The translations under genes and the position numbers were made by a program. This document shows positions 53,369 through 62,323 of a DNA stretch of 64,000 bases, in pieces (within the stretch, counting starts at the first letter, position 1; every line of letters begins with the position of its first letter). The notes under the pieces are model-generated. The model saw only the letters and a list, made by a program, of their open reading frames with translations. It did no database searches and was not told where the DNA came from. Source of the stretch: Arthrobacter rhizosphaerae (GTDB lineage Bacteria; Actinomycetota; Actinomycetes; Actinomycetales; Micrococcaceae). Location of the stretch: assembly GCF_023062595.1 (NCBI RefSeq), contig NZ_JALLAN010000020.1, positions 1-64,000 on the forward strand, read 5' to 3'.

Positions 53369-54208
53369 ATGACGTCACTTCCCGCTGCCACCTCCGCGAC
53401 GCGCAACTCGCGCCCCCAGACTGTCCTCACAGTTCTCCGGCGCGAAGAGCTGTCACCGCATATGGTGCGGATCATCGTCGGGGGTGACGGGTTTTCCAGC
53501 TACACCAATAACGCGTTCGAGGACCGGTATGTGAAGATCGCCTTCCCTCAGCCGGGGGTGGCCTATGACGAGCCGCTGGATCTGTGGAAGGTCCGCGAAA
53601 CAATGCCCCGCGAGCAGTGGCCCTACACGCGGACCTATACCGTCCGTTGGGTGGATGCAGCGGCCCGTGAACTGGCCATTGATTTCGTCGTCCACGGGGA
53701 CGAAGGACTGGCAGGCCCTTGGGCGGCGACAGCGTTGCCCGGCGACACCATCATCTTCACCGGCCCGGGCGGCGGGTACAACCCGGATCCCGCAGCCGAT
53801 TGGTACCTTTTCGCGGGCGATGAGGCCGCACTGCCTGCCATTGCAGCTGCTATCGAATCCCTGCCGGAAGATGCGCTGGGCAAGGCCTATCTCGAGGTAG
53901 ACAATGAGGCCGACATCCAGGCAGTGGCGGCGCCTGCAGGGGTAGAGCTGAACTGGCTCCAGCGTCGAGGCACGCCCGCGGGTTCGAGCGAACTCCTCAT
54001 CGATGCTGTACGGAACGGCGAGTGGCTGAACGGGCGCGTACACGTGTTCGCCCATGGGGAACGGGGCTACATGAAGGCACTGCGGGATGTGTTTTTCGTC
54101 CAGCGTGGCCTCGAGCGTTCCCAGGTTTCCCTGTCCGGCTACTGGGCTAAGGGAAGAGTGGAAGATGACTTCCAGGCCGAGAAACAGCTCCCCATTGGAA
54201 AGATCTGA
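53369..54208 (+). CDS. Siderophore-interacting protein (ferric-siderophore reductase type)
   Basis: The 279-aa flavoprotein has the FAD-binding segment QWPYTRTYTVRWVDAAARELAIDFVVHG and the NAD(P)H-binding half AADWYLFAGDEAALPAIAA, then HVFAHGERGYMKALRDVF and SLSGYWAKGRVEDD, matching the SIP/ViuB family. It reduces imported Fe(III)-siderophores to release iron in the cytoplasm. An iron-box lies just upstream and ideR is in the window. No siderophore transport genes are adjacent. Confidence 0.95.
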   Translation: MTSLPAATSATRNSRPQTVLTVLRREELSPHMVRIIVGGDGFSSYTNNAFEDRYVKIAFPQPGVAYDEPLDLWKVRETMPREQWPYTRTYTVRWVDAAARELAIDFVVHGDEGLAGPWAATALPGDTIIFTGPGGGYNPDPAADWYLFAGDEAALPAIAAAIESLPEDALGKAYLEVDNEADIQAVAAPAGVELNWLQRRGTPAGSSELLIDAVRNGEWLNGRVHVFAHGERGYMKALRDVFFVQRGLERSQVSLSGYWAKGRVEDDFQAEKQLPIGKI

Positions 54209-54266
54209 GTGGTGGAGGTCCGGAGCTGACACCTCCTAAGCCACGCCTCCTACGCGACGCTGCAAA

Positions 54267-55751
54267 CTAGCGGCGTCGCGCCCTCCTGCGCTCATTGCTC
54301 GCCAGGTTCCGTGTGAGCGGTCTGGCCAAGGTGTCACCCAAGACGATTCCCGCGGCCACGCCCAGGACGATAGCACCGGCGTTCAGCATTCCGCCGGCCC
54401 CGATGAGGATCTGCGATTCCTCGAGGGTCAGAACGTACATGGAGCGGAATATGGTCAAGCCGGGAAGCAGGATCAAAGCAGCAGGGACTGCTACCACCAA
54501 CTGGGGAGCTCCCATTTTCAGCGCCACCACGCGTCCCAAAAGGCCTATGATCACCGCTGCCACAGCCGGGGAAAACCTATCGCCGACGCCGAATGCAGTG
54601 GCCCCCCACAGAACCAGATAACCGACGACGCCGACCCCGGCAGTAGGCAGCAGGAGCTTCCAGGCTGTTTGTTCGGTGATACCGATGGCCAGTACAGCAA
54701 CGGCTGTAAGAATAATCAGCGCCCACCACTCATACGCCGGTGGGAATGTTTCTGTTACTTCGATTTCTTCCATGCCGGTGACGGTACCCACTACTAATGC
54801 GACGGCAATTCCCGCGACCAGCGCACCGAAGGTCAGGACTGTGGAGAGGAATCGACCCGCGGCAGTCACCGGGAATCCGTTAATGGCGTCTTGGACCGAT
54901 GAGACGAGTCGGCCCGTGGGAAGCAGCAGCAAAATACCTCCGACCACGACGATAGCCGGCTCGATCGGTACGCCGAACTGATCCAGCAGCAGCGCTATGA
55001 ACGTCACGACAAAGGCGCAGGACGCTGTGATGAAGAAGTCCGGTACCCGCCGCTTGCTAAGCTGGCGCGCCAGCAGGCTGATGAGCAGGTTGGAAAGAAA
55101 AGCAATCCCAGAGGCGCCCACTCCGCCACCAAGGATTCCCACGAAAACGGCCGAGAACACCCCGAAGGCGACTGTCACCATCCAGCGCGGATAAGGCTTG
55201 GAGCTGTGGATGATCTCATCGAGACGACGGACAGCCTCGTCCCGTCCCACACCGCCCGCCACGACGTCCGTTACCAACTGGTGCACCTGGGCGAGCCCTG
55301 CATAGTTGTTGGTCCATGATCGGACCACGCGAAGAAGGGAGATGGGGGTCTGATCCTTGGGTGCATAGTTGATCGCGACGGACTGGTTGGTGATGTCCAC
55401 CTCGATGTTCTTCAGTCCCAAGGCAGCGGTTACTGCAATGATGCTTGTTTCCACCTCGAGGGCACCGGCACCGTAACGGAACATCGATTCAGCCAGGTGC
55501 AGGGCAAAGTCGATTGTCTTGCGGGCGGATGTGTCCACCCCGCCAACCTGGATCATCGGGTTGGCGTAAGGGCTTCCCGCCAGCCGGTCAACGATACTCA
55601 GGGGTGCCGTGGGCGGATTCTCCCCCTGAACGAGCCGTCGCAGCATGCGCTTGGCAGCAACATTCTGCTGCAGTTGTGATGGCGAGAGCGGTTCAGTTTT
55701 GGGCAGCCCGTCCGTGTGCGGCTTCCGCCGGCCGTCTGTTTCCTTTGTCAT
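54267..55751 (-). CDS. Threonine/serine exporter, ThrE family
   Basis: The 494-aa membrane protein has a hydrophilic N-terminal region (to ~190, with FGVRYGAGALEVETSII-like pattern FRYGAGALEVETSIIAV) and about ten helices after it (VFSAVFVGILGGGVGASGI, PAIVVVGGILLLLPTGRL, PAALILLPGLTIFRSMY). It matches ThrE of Corynebacterium, which exports threonine and serine. The C-terminus is Arg-rich. It is 45 bp downstream of the FemX-like gene and on the same strand. Confidence 0.92.
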   Translation of the reverse strand: MTKETDGRRKPHTDGLPKTEPLSPSQLQQNVAAKRMLRRLVQGENPPTAPLSIVDRLAGSPYANPMIQVGGVDTSARKTIDFALHLAESMFRYGAGALEVETSIIAVTAALGLKNIEVDITNQSVAINYAPKDQTPISLLRVVRSWTNNYAGLAQVHQLVTDVVAGGVGRDEAVRRLDEIIHSSKPYPRWMVTVAFGVFSAVFVGILGGGVGASGIAFLSNLLISLLARQLSKRRVPDFFITASCAFVVTFIALLLDQFGVPIEPAIVVVGGILLLLPTGRLVSSVQDAINGFPVTAAGRFLSTVLTFGALVAGIAVALVVGTVTGMEEIEVTETFPPAYEWWALIILTAVAVLAIGITEQTAWKLLLPTAGVGVVGYLVLWGATAFGVGDRFSPAVAAVIIGLLGRVVALKMGAPQLVVAVPAALILLPGLTIFRSMYVLTLEESQILIGAGGMLNAGAIVLGVAAGIVLGDTLARPLTRNLASNERRRARRR

Positions 55752-55796
55752 TCGGCCTCCCTCCCTGGCGTTGACGCTGACTTGGTTGACGCTGAC

Positions 55797-56870
55797 TTAA
55801 TAGAACTGCTGTCCTGTCCGACGGGTGTAGAGCTGGCGGGCCACGCGTTCTCCGGCCGTCATCCACGCCTTGTATTTCAAGGGGTTCAGGATCTGGTCAT
55901 AGCAACCCACGAAGTCCGTCACCGTCTTGCTGAAGCTGGTCTTGAAGAGCCCCAGGCCGTGGAACGGATTGGAGGTGTCCTTGAGCTGGTCACTGGGAGG
56001 AGTCCCGCAGAAATCGTATTCAGTGCATCCAAGGTTCTTAAGCTGGTTGATTGCTGTCCACTGCACCAGATGCGAGTCGCCGTACTGGTTCCGTTTCTGC
56101 AGTGACCCGCCGTCCTTGTACGTTCCTTTGCGCCCGTAGTTGACCACGAATGCCCCTACGGAAGGAACTCCGTTTTCGTAGACGAAGAGCATCCGGCCTT
56201 GACCCCTGTTGATGAAATTGGTCCAGAATTGCCGGTAGTACTCGAACTCACGGACCCGCACCTGGGATTTAGCTTCGACAGTGGTTGTCATAAGCGAATA
56301 CATGGCCTTGAAGTTTTCGTCGCTGGGTTCCACGTTCTGCACTTCGACACCCTCACGGATGGCACGGCGCACAGCGTTCCGGCCACGGGAATGCAGATTT
56401 CGCAACAACTCGTTCGGCTCCGGGGAGATGTCCAGCAAGGCAGTGGAATCGTTGGGCTGCAGGTTGTGCGTCTTGCTCAGACCTGCACTCTCGATGACTT
56501 GGCGCGCATGGTCGGACAGGACAATGTCGGGCTCGATCTTCACGGTAAAGACGCCCAGCTTGGCCCTCTTGACCAGATCGGCGTTTGCTGAGGCTATACC
56601 AGGGATGTCCTCGACGTCAGCAACATCCGGGCCCTTGATGAGGTACCAGATCTTGCCCAGCAGGGGAATGGCCTTCTCCAGCGCCAGGTTATAGCTGGTG
56701 TAGTCGGCGGTCTCATACACCAGGTGCAGGGGCTTCCAGCCGAAGTGCTGCTTGACTTCGGCGAAGGCCTCGGACTGCAGCAGATTTCCACCATTGGGAT
56801 TTGCAGTCACATGGTTGTCCCAGTTGGCAATCTCCTCGGCGGAGGCAAAGCGGGCAGTAAATTCTCGCAA
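55797..56870 (-). CDS. FemX/FemA/FemB-type aminoacyl transferase
   Basis: The ~357-aa protein has the double GNAT fold of tRNA-dependent lipid-linked peptidoglycan bridge enzymes: GGNLLQSEAFAEVKQHFGWKP, TKALEKAIPLLGKIWYLIKGP-like segment (LEKAIPLLGKIWYLIKGP), LRNLHSRGRNAVRRAIREGV, and the C-terminal KDGGSLQKRNQYGDSHLVQW. It should add the first amino acid(s) of the interpeptide bridge, in line with the bridged wall of Arthrobacter-type cells. TTG codons at 56870 (REFTARF) and 56885 are possible starts; the first is preferred. Confidence 0.9.
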   Translation of the reverse strand: MREFTARFASAEEIANWDNHVTANPNGGNLLQSEAFAEVKQHFGWKPLHLVYETADYTSYNLALEKAIPLLGKIWYLIKGPDVADVEDIPGIASANADLVKRAKLGVFTVKIEPDIVLSDHARQVIESAGLSKTHNLQPNDSTALLDISPEPNELLRNLHSRGRNAVRRAIREGVEVQNVEPSDENFKAMYSLMTTTVEAKSQVRVREFEYYRQFWTNFINRGQGRMLFVYENGVPSVGAFVVNYGRKGTYKDGGSLQKRNQYGDSHLVQWTAINQLKNLGCTEYDFCGTPPSDQLKDTSNPFHGLGLFKTSFSKTVTDFVGCYDQILNPLKYKAWMTAGERVARQLYTRRTGQQFY

Positions 56871-57041
56871 GTCTGCGGTGTCCAATCGTTGCGTTCAGTC
56901 TGGCGGCTAATCCCAGGCGTGCAGCCTCAAGTGTATCGGCCGACCCTGACGCAAGGAGGCCACCACGTCCGCTGAACGGAACCTGGCCGTCAAGGGTGGG
57001 TCTTCCTTGACTCTCCACGGCAGCATGGCAAGGGTTGAAAC

Positions 57042-57602
57042 ATGAATGCACACGCCGAACAGTCTGTGGCCGACGGGAATGCCAACCCCACCCACAGCAC
57101 GGATCCCGTGCGGTCGGTCCGAGCCCAGGTCCTGGGACTTGCCGCGTTCCTTGGTGCATCTGCCCTCGTTGCCGGCCTTGGCTCCGCAGTTACCATCGGA
57201 AATGTCAATGGCTGGTATGTCAACGCGGACAAGGCTCCCTGGAGTCCGCCAAACGCCGTTTTCGGCCCTGTGTGGACGCTGCTTTACGTCGCCATGGCCA
57301 TCGCAGCCTGGCTGGTCTGGCGTGAACGGACTCCCCGGGCCAAAGGCGCATTGTGGGCCTACTGCGTGCAGCTCGGATTGAACATGTTGTGGACGCCGGT
57401 CTTTTTCGGGTTATATCCCGTCCTGGGCTCGCTTGCCCTCTGGCTCGCCTTCGCTATCATCATCGCTCTGGCAGTGGCCCTCACCGTAACAGTGCTGCTG
57501 TCGGGACCAATCAGCCGGTGGGCTGGACTGCTGCTACTGCCCTACGTTTCCTGGGTGGTGTTTGCCGCAAGCCTTAACTTCTGGGCTGCCGTGCATAACT
57601 GA
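57042..57602 (+). CDS. TspO/MBR family membrane protein
   Basis: The 186-aa protein has five membrane segments and the family signatures WSPPNAVFGPVWTLLYVAMAIAAW, LGLNMLWTPVFFGL and LPYVSWVVFAASLNF. TspO proteins bind tetrapyrroles and respond to stress. AAGGG precedes the ATG at 57042. The gene stands alone, convergent with sdaA. Confidence 0.95.
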   Translation: MNAHAEQSVADGNANPTHSTDPVRSVRAQVLGLAAFLGASALVAGLGSAVTIGNVNGWYVNADKAPWSPPNAVFGPVWTLLYVAMAIAAWLVWRERTPRAKGALWAYCVQLGLNMLWTPVFFGLYPVLGSLALWLAFAIIIALAVALTVTVLLSGPISRWAGLLLLPYVSWVVFAASLNFWAAVHN

Positions 57603-57626
57603 CATACGTATCTGAGGCTGCAAGCC

Positions 57627-59024
57627 TTAGCACTCCACCACGTTGACGGCGAGGCCACCCATCGCGGTTTCTTTGTACTTGGAGCTCATGTCCTTGCCCG
57701 TTTCCCGCATGGTGACAATCACTTCATCGAGCGATACGCGGTGTGATCCGTCACCCCAGAGCGCCATCTTTGCAGCGTTGATAGCCTTTGCAGCGGCAAT
57801 TGCATTGCGCTCGATGCAAGGGATCTGCACCAGCCCGCCAATCGGATCACAGGTGAGACCCAGGTTGTGTTCCATCGCAATTTCGGCCGCGTTCTCAACT
57901 TGGGCCGGAGTACCCCCCATTGCTTCGGCCAGGCCTGCAGCCGCCATGGACGAAGCCGAACCAACTTCCCCCTGGCAGCCAACCTCTGCCCCGGAGATCG
58001 ACGCCTGTTCCTTGTAAAGCACGCCGACGGCGGCTGCCGTCAGCAGGAACCTGACCACGACGTCGTCGCGATCAGCCTGATTGGCCTCTTCCATTCCCGG
58101 AGCAAAATGCAGGGCGTAGTAGAGCACGGCCGGGATAATCCCGGCAGCGCCGTTCGTCGGTGCAGTGACCACCCGGCCGCCCGAGGCGTTTTCCTCATTC
58201 ACGGCGAGCGCGATCAGATTGACCCATTCCTGCCAGTACTTCGGATCCCGGTCCTTGTCCTCCTTCATGAGCCGCTCATGCCAGTCCGGCGCACGACGGC
58301 GGACCTTGAGTCCGCCGGGCAGCAAGCCTTCGCGTTTAAGACTGACCTCGACACAGCTCTCCATCACCGAATAGATGTGAAGCAGCCCCTCCCTGATCTC
58401 CTCTTCCGATCGGGACGCCCGCTCATTGACGAGCATGACCTCGCCGATAGACAGTCCGTTCGCCTGGCAATGGCGCAGGAGTTCGGCTGCCGTACGAAAA
58501 GGAAACGGCAGTTCCTTCTTGGATTCCTCGAGCTCGTGCTGTGCCGCGTCTTCTTCTCCCTCACGGACGATGAAGCCGCCACCAACGGAGAAGAAAGTAG
58601 CTTCGTGCAGAACGTCGCCAGCTGCATCAGAAACGGCAAACTTCAAACCGTTGGTGTGTCTCGGCAGGATGGTGAGCGGGTGCAGGATCATGTCCTTCAC
58701 CGCATAGGGAAGGGACACCAAGCCTGCCAGGTGAAGTTGACCGGTGTCAGCGATGGCAGCCAATCGTTGCTCCACCTCGTCGGGAAGGATCAGTTCCGGG
58801 TGGAACCCTTCCAGGCCGAGGAGGATGGCGGTCATGGTGCCATGACCGTGCCCGGTTGCTGCGAGGGAGCCGTAGAGGTCCACCCGCAGTCCGCCCACCC
58901 GGTCAAGGACGCCGGTGGCTTTGAGTTCCTCCGCGAAAACAGCGGCAGCCCTCATAGGACCCACAGTGTGTGAACTGGATGGTCCTATGCCTATCGAAAA
59001 GAGGTCAAAGACTCCAACAGCCAT
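57627..59024 (-). CDS. sdaA: L-serine ammonia-lyase, single-chain type
   Basis: The 465-aa enzyme deaminates L-serine to pyruvate. MAVGVFDLFSIGIGPSSSHTVGPMRAA is the conserved start. The C-terminal [4Fe-4S] region contains GCQGEVGSASSMAA and CDPIGGLVQIPCIERNA with the cluster cysteines. It is last in the gcvPT-gcvH-glyA-sdaA cluster, 56 bp after glyA. Confidence 0.95.
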   Translation of the reverse strand: MAVGVFDLFSIGIGPSSSHTVGPMRAAAVFAEELKATGVLDRVGGLRVDLYGSLAATGHGHGTMTAILLGLEGFHPELILPDEVEQRLAAIADTGQLHLAGLVSLPYAVKDMILHPLTILPRHTNGLKFAVSDAAGDVLHEATFFSVGGGFIVREGEEDAAQHELEESKKELPFPFRTAAELLRHCQANGLSIGEVMLVNERASRSEEEIREGLLHIYSVMESCVEVSLKREGLLPGGLKVRRRAPDWHERLMKEDKDRDPKYWQEWVNLIALAVNEENASGGRVVTAPTNGAAGIIPAVLYYALHFAPGMEEANQADRDDVVVRFLLTAAAVGVLYKEQASISGAEVGCQGEVGSASSMAAAGLAEAMGGTPAQVENAAEIAMEHNLGLTCDPIGGLVQIPCIERNAIAAAKAINAAKMALWGDGSHRVSLDEVIVTMRETGKDMSSKYKETAMGGLAVNVVEC

Positions 59025-59080
59025 TGCATGTTCCTAACTAAATGATTGTGGTCGGACCCGGAGCCAGCCACGGGGGCACG

Positions 59081-60412
59081 TCAGCCGAGGTTGGCAACGC
59101 GCGGGTAGAGCGGGTGGGCTGCGGCGAGCGCCTCTACGCGCGACCGCAATCCCGAAAGATCAGAGCCGGCGTCGGCTATCAGGGCCTCGGCAATAACATC
59201 GGCAACCTCCTTGAAAGCGGCTTCCCCGAAGCCCCTGGTAGCCAGGGCCGGGGTGCCGATGCGCAGCCCGGACGTGACCATCGGCGGACGCGGGTCAAAC
59301 GGCACTGCATTCCGGTTCACAGTGATGTCGATTTCCGCGAGGCGGTCCTCGGCCTGCTGGCCGTCGAGCTCGCAGTGGCGCAGGTCCACCAGAACCAGGT
59401 GGACGTCGGTGCCGCCGGAAATCACGGAGATGCCCTTGGCGGTGACGTCCGGTTGCACCAGGCGTTCGGCGAGGATACGGGCACCGGCCAGGACACGCTC
59501 CTGGCGCTCCCTGAACTCCGGCGATGCGGCGATCTTGAAGGCCACCGCCTTGCCGGCGATCACGTGCTCCAGCGGGCCGCCCTGCTGCCCGGGGAACACG
59601 GCCGAGTTGATCTTCTTTGCGATGTCGGCGTCGTTGGTCAGAATAATTCCGCCGCGGGGACCTGCGAGGGTCTTGTGCGTGGTGGAGGTGGTGACGTGCG
59701 CATGGGGAACCGGTGAGGGGTGGAGCCCGGCGGCGACAAGGCCGGCGAAATGCGCCATGTCCACCATGAGGTAGGCCCCCACCGAGTCTGCGATCCGGCG
59801 GAACTCTGCAAAATCGAGCTGGCGAGCGTAGGCGGACCAGCCGGCAACGATCAGCTGCGGCTTGTGCTCGTTGGCCAGCCGCTCCACCTCTGCCATGTCA
59901 ATGCGGTGGTCCTCTTCCCGGACCTGGTACGGAATGACGTTGTACAGGCGGCCCGAGAAGTTGATCCGCATTCCGTGGGTCAGGTGCCCGCCATGGGCCA
60001 GGTTCAGGCCCATGATGGTGTCGCCGGGCCTGATCAGGGCGTGCATCACAGAGGCGTTGGCCTGTGCGCCGGAGTGCGGCTGGACGTTGGCATATTCAGC
60101 GCCGAAGAGCGCTTTCACCCGGTCAATTGCCAACTGCTCGATCACATCAACGTGTTCGCAGCCGCCGTAGTAGCGCTTACCCGGGTAGCCCTCGGCGTAC
60201 TTGTTTGTCAGCACCGTACCCTGCGCCTGCATCACGGCCACCGCGGTGTGGTTCTCCGAGGCGATCATCTCCAGACCAGTGCGCTGGCGGGTCAGTTCGT
60301 CGTCGATCTTCGCAGCGATTTCCGGATCCAGATCGGCCAGCTGCGCGTCCAGGCTGGGTGAAATGACCTGCTCGAATGCCGCCTGAGCGGTTCCTACGGC
60401 CGGGGCGCTCAC
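59081..60412 (-). CDS. glyA: Serine hydroxymethyltransferase
   Basis: The 443-aa PLP enzyme interconverts serine and glycine with tetrahydrofolate. LEMIASENHTAVAVMQAQG, NKYAEGYPGKRYYGGCEHVD and the PLP lysine in TSTTHKTLAGPRGG are diagnostic. The GTG at 60412 overlaps the gcvH stop by 4 bases (GTGA), a strong sign that glyA is translated with gcvH; longer N-terminal readings would overlap gcvH in full. Confidence 0.97.
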   Translation of the reverse strand: MSAPAVGTAQAAFEQVISPSLDAQLADLDPEIAAKIDDELTRQRTGLEMIASENHTAVAVMQAQGTVLTNKYAEGYPGKRYYGGCEHVDVIEQLAIDRVKALFGAEYANVQPHSGAQANASVMHALIRPGDTIMGLNLAHGGHLTHGMRINFSGRLYNVIPYQVREEDHRIDMAEVERLANEHKPQLIVAGWSAYARQLDFAEFRRIADSVGAYLMVDMAHFAGLVAAGLHPSPVPHAHVTTSTTHKTLAGPRGGIILTNDADIAKKINSAVFPGQQGGPLEHVIAGKAVAFKIAASPEFRERQERVLAGARILAERLVQPDVTAKGISVISGGTDVHLVLVDLRHCELDGQQAEDRLAEIDITVNRNAVPFDPRPPMVTSGLRIGTPALATRGFGEAAFKEVADVIAEALIADAGSDLSGLRSRVEALAAAHPLYPRVANLG

Positions 60413-60792
60413 AGCTCGCCGCCGTTCTTGGCAGCGTAATCCTCGGCGGAGAGCAGCGGGCCCTCCGACTCGGCCGCCACCTTGAAAAGCCAACCGGCTC
60501 CGTACGGATCGTTGTTGATCAGGGCGGGATCGTCGACGACGGCGGGGTTCACTTCGGTGACCTCGCCCGTCACAGGGGCGTACAGGTCCGAGACGGACTT
60601 GGTGGATTCCACCTCGCCGCACGTCTCCCCCGCCGTCACCATCGATCCAAGCTCCGGAAGGTCAACATAGACGATATCGCCGAGGGCATCGGTGGCCACG
60701 GCGGAAATCCCAATGGAGACCAGGTTCCCGCCTTCGCGGGCAACCCACTCGTGCTCGTCGGAGTACTGCAATTCAGGGGCAACCTTTGCCAT
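60409..60792 (-). CDS. gcvH: Glycine cleavage system H protein
   Basis: The 127-aa lipoyl protein shuttles the aminomethyl group between GcvP and GcvT. The lipoyl lysine is in GEVESTKSVSDLYAPVTGEV. GIV YVDLPELG and NNDPYGAGWLFKV match the family. The ATG at 60792 has AAGGAAA upstream. It is separated from gcvT by 386 bp and so may be transcribed from its own promoter. Confidence 0.97.
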   Translation of the reverse strand: MAKVAPELQYSDEHEWVAREGGNLVSIGISAVATDALGDIVYVDLPELGSMVTAGETCGEVESTKSVSDLYAPVTGEVTEVNPAVVDDPALINNDPYGAGWLFKVAAESEGPLLSAEDYAAKNGGEL

Positions 60793-61178
60793 GTGTTTTT
60801 CCTTAATTTTGTAACTGCTGTGGTCGGTGGTGCGGCGGGGGTCGCCATCCTCTGCATGCTGCTCGTTCCTCGCTTTGACGCATGCTGCCGGATGCCGAGC
60901 CCCCTCCGCTTCGTGCCAGTGTTCCGTTTGAAAACACTGGCTCTTCAAAATCTCTAAGTCCGAGCTCCGGCAGGCGGTCCATCCTCCAGCACCTTTGGCT
61001 TTCGAAAGTGACGATGCAACTGACGCCGCTCCGTTCTGGTTATTCAAAAGGTGAGCTTTCCTGGAGGGGCTGGCTGGTCGGGGTTTTCGAAAGCGTGCGT
61101 CAAAGCGGCGAAGGAGCAGCATGCGTGAAAACCGGGGCCTGCCAGCCCCCTTGCCGACAACGGCAAAAGACCGCCGGG
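60793..61178 (-). other. 386-bp gap between gcvT and gcvH, dense in inverted repeats
   Basis: There is no gene here. The stretch holds a 33-base inverted repeat (60854-60886 with 61092-61124), a hairpin GCCAGTGTT/AACACTGGC (60915-60941) and the pair CTGCCGGA/TCCGGCAG (60885 and 60966). The layout suggests a structured mRNA leader of gcvH or a small miniature element. I looked for the glycine-riboswitch consensus and did not find it on the coding strand. Confidence 0.6.
60854..61124. repeat. 33-nt imperfect inverted repeat pair enclosing 271 bp
   Basis: The left arm at 60854-60886 (starting GCATGCTGCTCGTTC) and the right arm at 61092-61124 (reverse complement starting GCATGCTGCTCCTTC) agree at 29 of 33 positions. 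No target-site duplication was seen at the outer edges. Confidence 0.8.
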
Positions 61179-62312
61179 CTACTTCGTGCGCTTGTAGAAA
61201 GGCAGTGCGACAACTTCGAACGGCTCCGCCTTACCCCTGAGGTCGATGTCCAGGGCTGTGCCAATTTCGCTGTGCTCGACGTCGACGTAGGCCATCGCTA
61301 CCGGGTAGCCGAGGGAAGGGCTGGGCTGGCCTGAGGTCACTTCGCCTACAACGGCCCCGTCCTTCAGTACCGGGTAGTGCCCGCGGCCGGCACGTCGCCC
61401 CAATCCTTTGAGGCCCACCAGCTTGCGTCCGGTGCTGATTCCGGCGCCGGCTTCCTTTTTGGCCGCCAGGGCTGCCTTGCCGACAAAGTCGCCTTCCTTG
61501 GACAATGCGACGATTCCGCCCAGCCCGGCAGCGAACGGGTCGCCGTCAATCGAGAGCTCGTTACCGTACAAGGGCATGCCTGCCTCGAGGCGCAGGGAGT
61601 CCCGGGAGGCCAGGCCTGCAGGCGTCAGCTCCCCTTCGTCAGCAATGGCGACGATGGACTGCCAGAGGGCGGCGGCGTCGTCGTTGTCGATGAAGATCTC
61701 GAAGCCGTCCTCACCGGTGTAGCCGGTGCGGGCCAGCAGGAGCTCCTGGCTGCTTCCGCCCACGAGGAAGGGGACCTCGACGGCTGCGTAATACTTCAGC
61801 CCCGTGACCAGTTCATGCTGGGCCGCAGGAACCAGGCGCAGGAGGATCTCCTCGGCCTTGGGTCCCTGGACTGCGATCAGGGAAGTAGCGGCCGATACGT
61901 CCTCCACCACGACGTCGAAATCAGCAGCGCGCTGCGCCAGCGCCTCAGCCACTGTCCTGGCGTTGCCTGCATTCGGCACCACCAGGAACTTGGTGTCCCC
62001 GCGGCGATAGGTGATGAGGTCGTCGATGATGCCGCCATCTTCGCTGCAGATGAGGGAATACTTGGCCTTTCCTACGCTCATCGCGGAGATCTTTCCCACG
62101 AGGGCGTAATCCAGGAACGCAGCAGCGTCAGGCCCGGTCACCCAGACCTCCCCCATGTGGGAGAGATCGAAGATACCGGCCGACTTCCGTACTGCGTGGT
62201 GCTCCGCCAGCTCGGAGCTGTACTTGAGCGGCATCTGCCAACCGCCAAAATCAGTGAAGGAGGCGCCGAGCTTTTTGTGCTCCTCGTACAGGGCAGTGTA
62301 GTTCTCAGTCAT
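61179..62312 (-). CDS. gcvT: Glycine cleavage system aminomethyltransferase (T protein)
   Basis: The 377-aa folate enzyme transfers the methylene from H-bound aminomethyl to tetrahydrofolate. FTDFGGWQMPLKYSSELAEHHAVR, GIFDLSHMGEVWVTGPDA, TGYTGEDGFEIF and RDSLRLEAGMPLYGNEL are family signatures. It is 11 bp after gcvP and has a clear C-terminus (VVALPFYKRTK). Confidence 0.97.
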   Translation of the reverse strand: MTENYTALYEEHKKLGASFTDFGGWQMPLKYSSELAEHHAVRKSAGIFDLSHMGEVWVTGPDAAAFLDYALVGKISAMSVGKAKYSLICSEDGGIIDDLITYRRGDTKFLVVPNAGNARTVAEALAQRAADFDVVVEDVSAATSLIAVQGPKAEEILLRLVPAAQHELVTGLKYYAAVEVPFLVGGSSQELLLARTGYTGEDGFEIFIDNDDAAALWQSIVAIADEGELTPAGLASRDSLRLEAGMPLYGNELSIDGDPFAAGLGGIVALSKEGDFVGKAALAAKKEAGAGISTGRKLVGLKGLGRRAGRGHYPVLKDGAVVGEVTSGQPSPSLGYPVAMAYVDVEHSEIGTALDIDLRGKAEPFEVVALPFYKRTK

Positions 62313-62323
62313 GGTTGAAGTCC

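Noticed and set aside
54214..54236. Short hairpin GGAGGT/ACCTCC after the siderophore-interacting gene
   Set aside because: The stem is only six pairs with no T-run, too weak to call as a terminator.
60793..61178. Possible glycine riboswitch upstream of gcvH
   Set aside because: The typical aptamer blocks are not present on the transcribed strand; GGCGAAGGAGCAGC on the opposite strand resembles one block but is in the wrong orientation.
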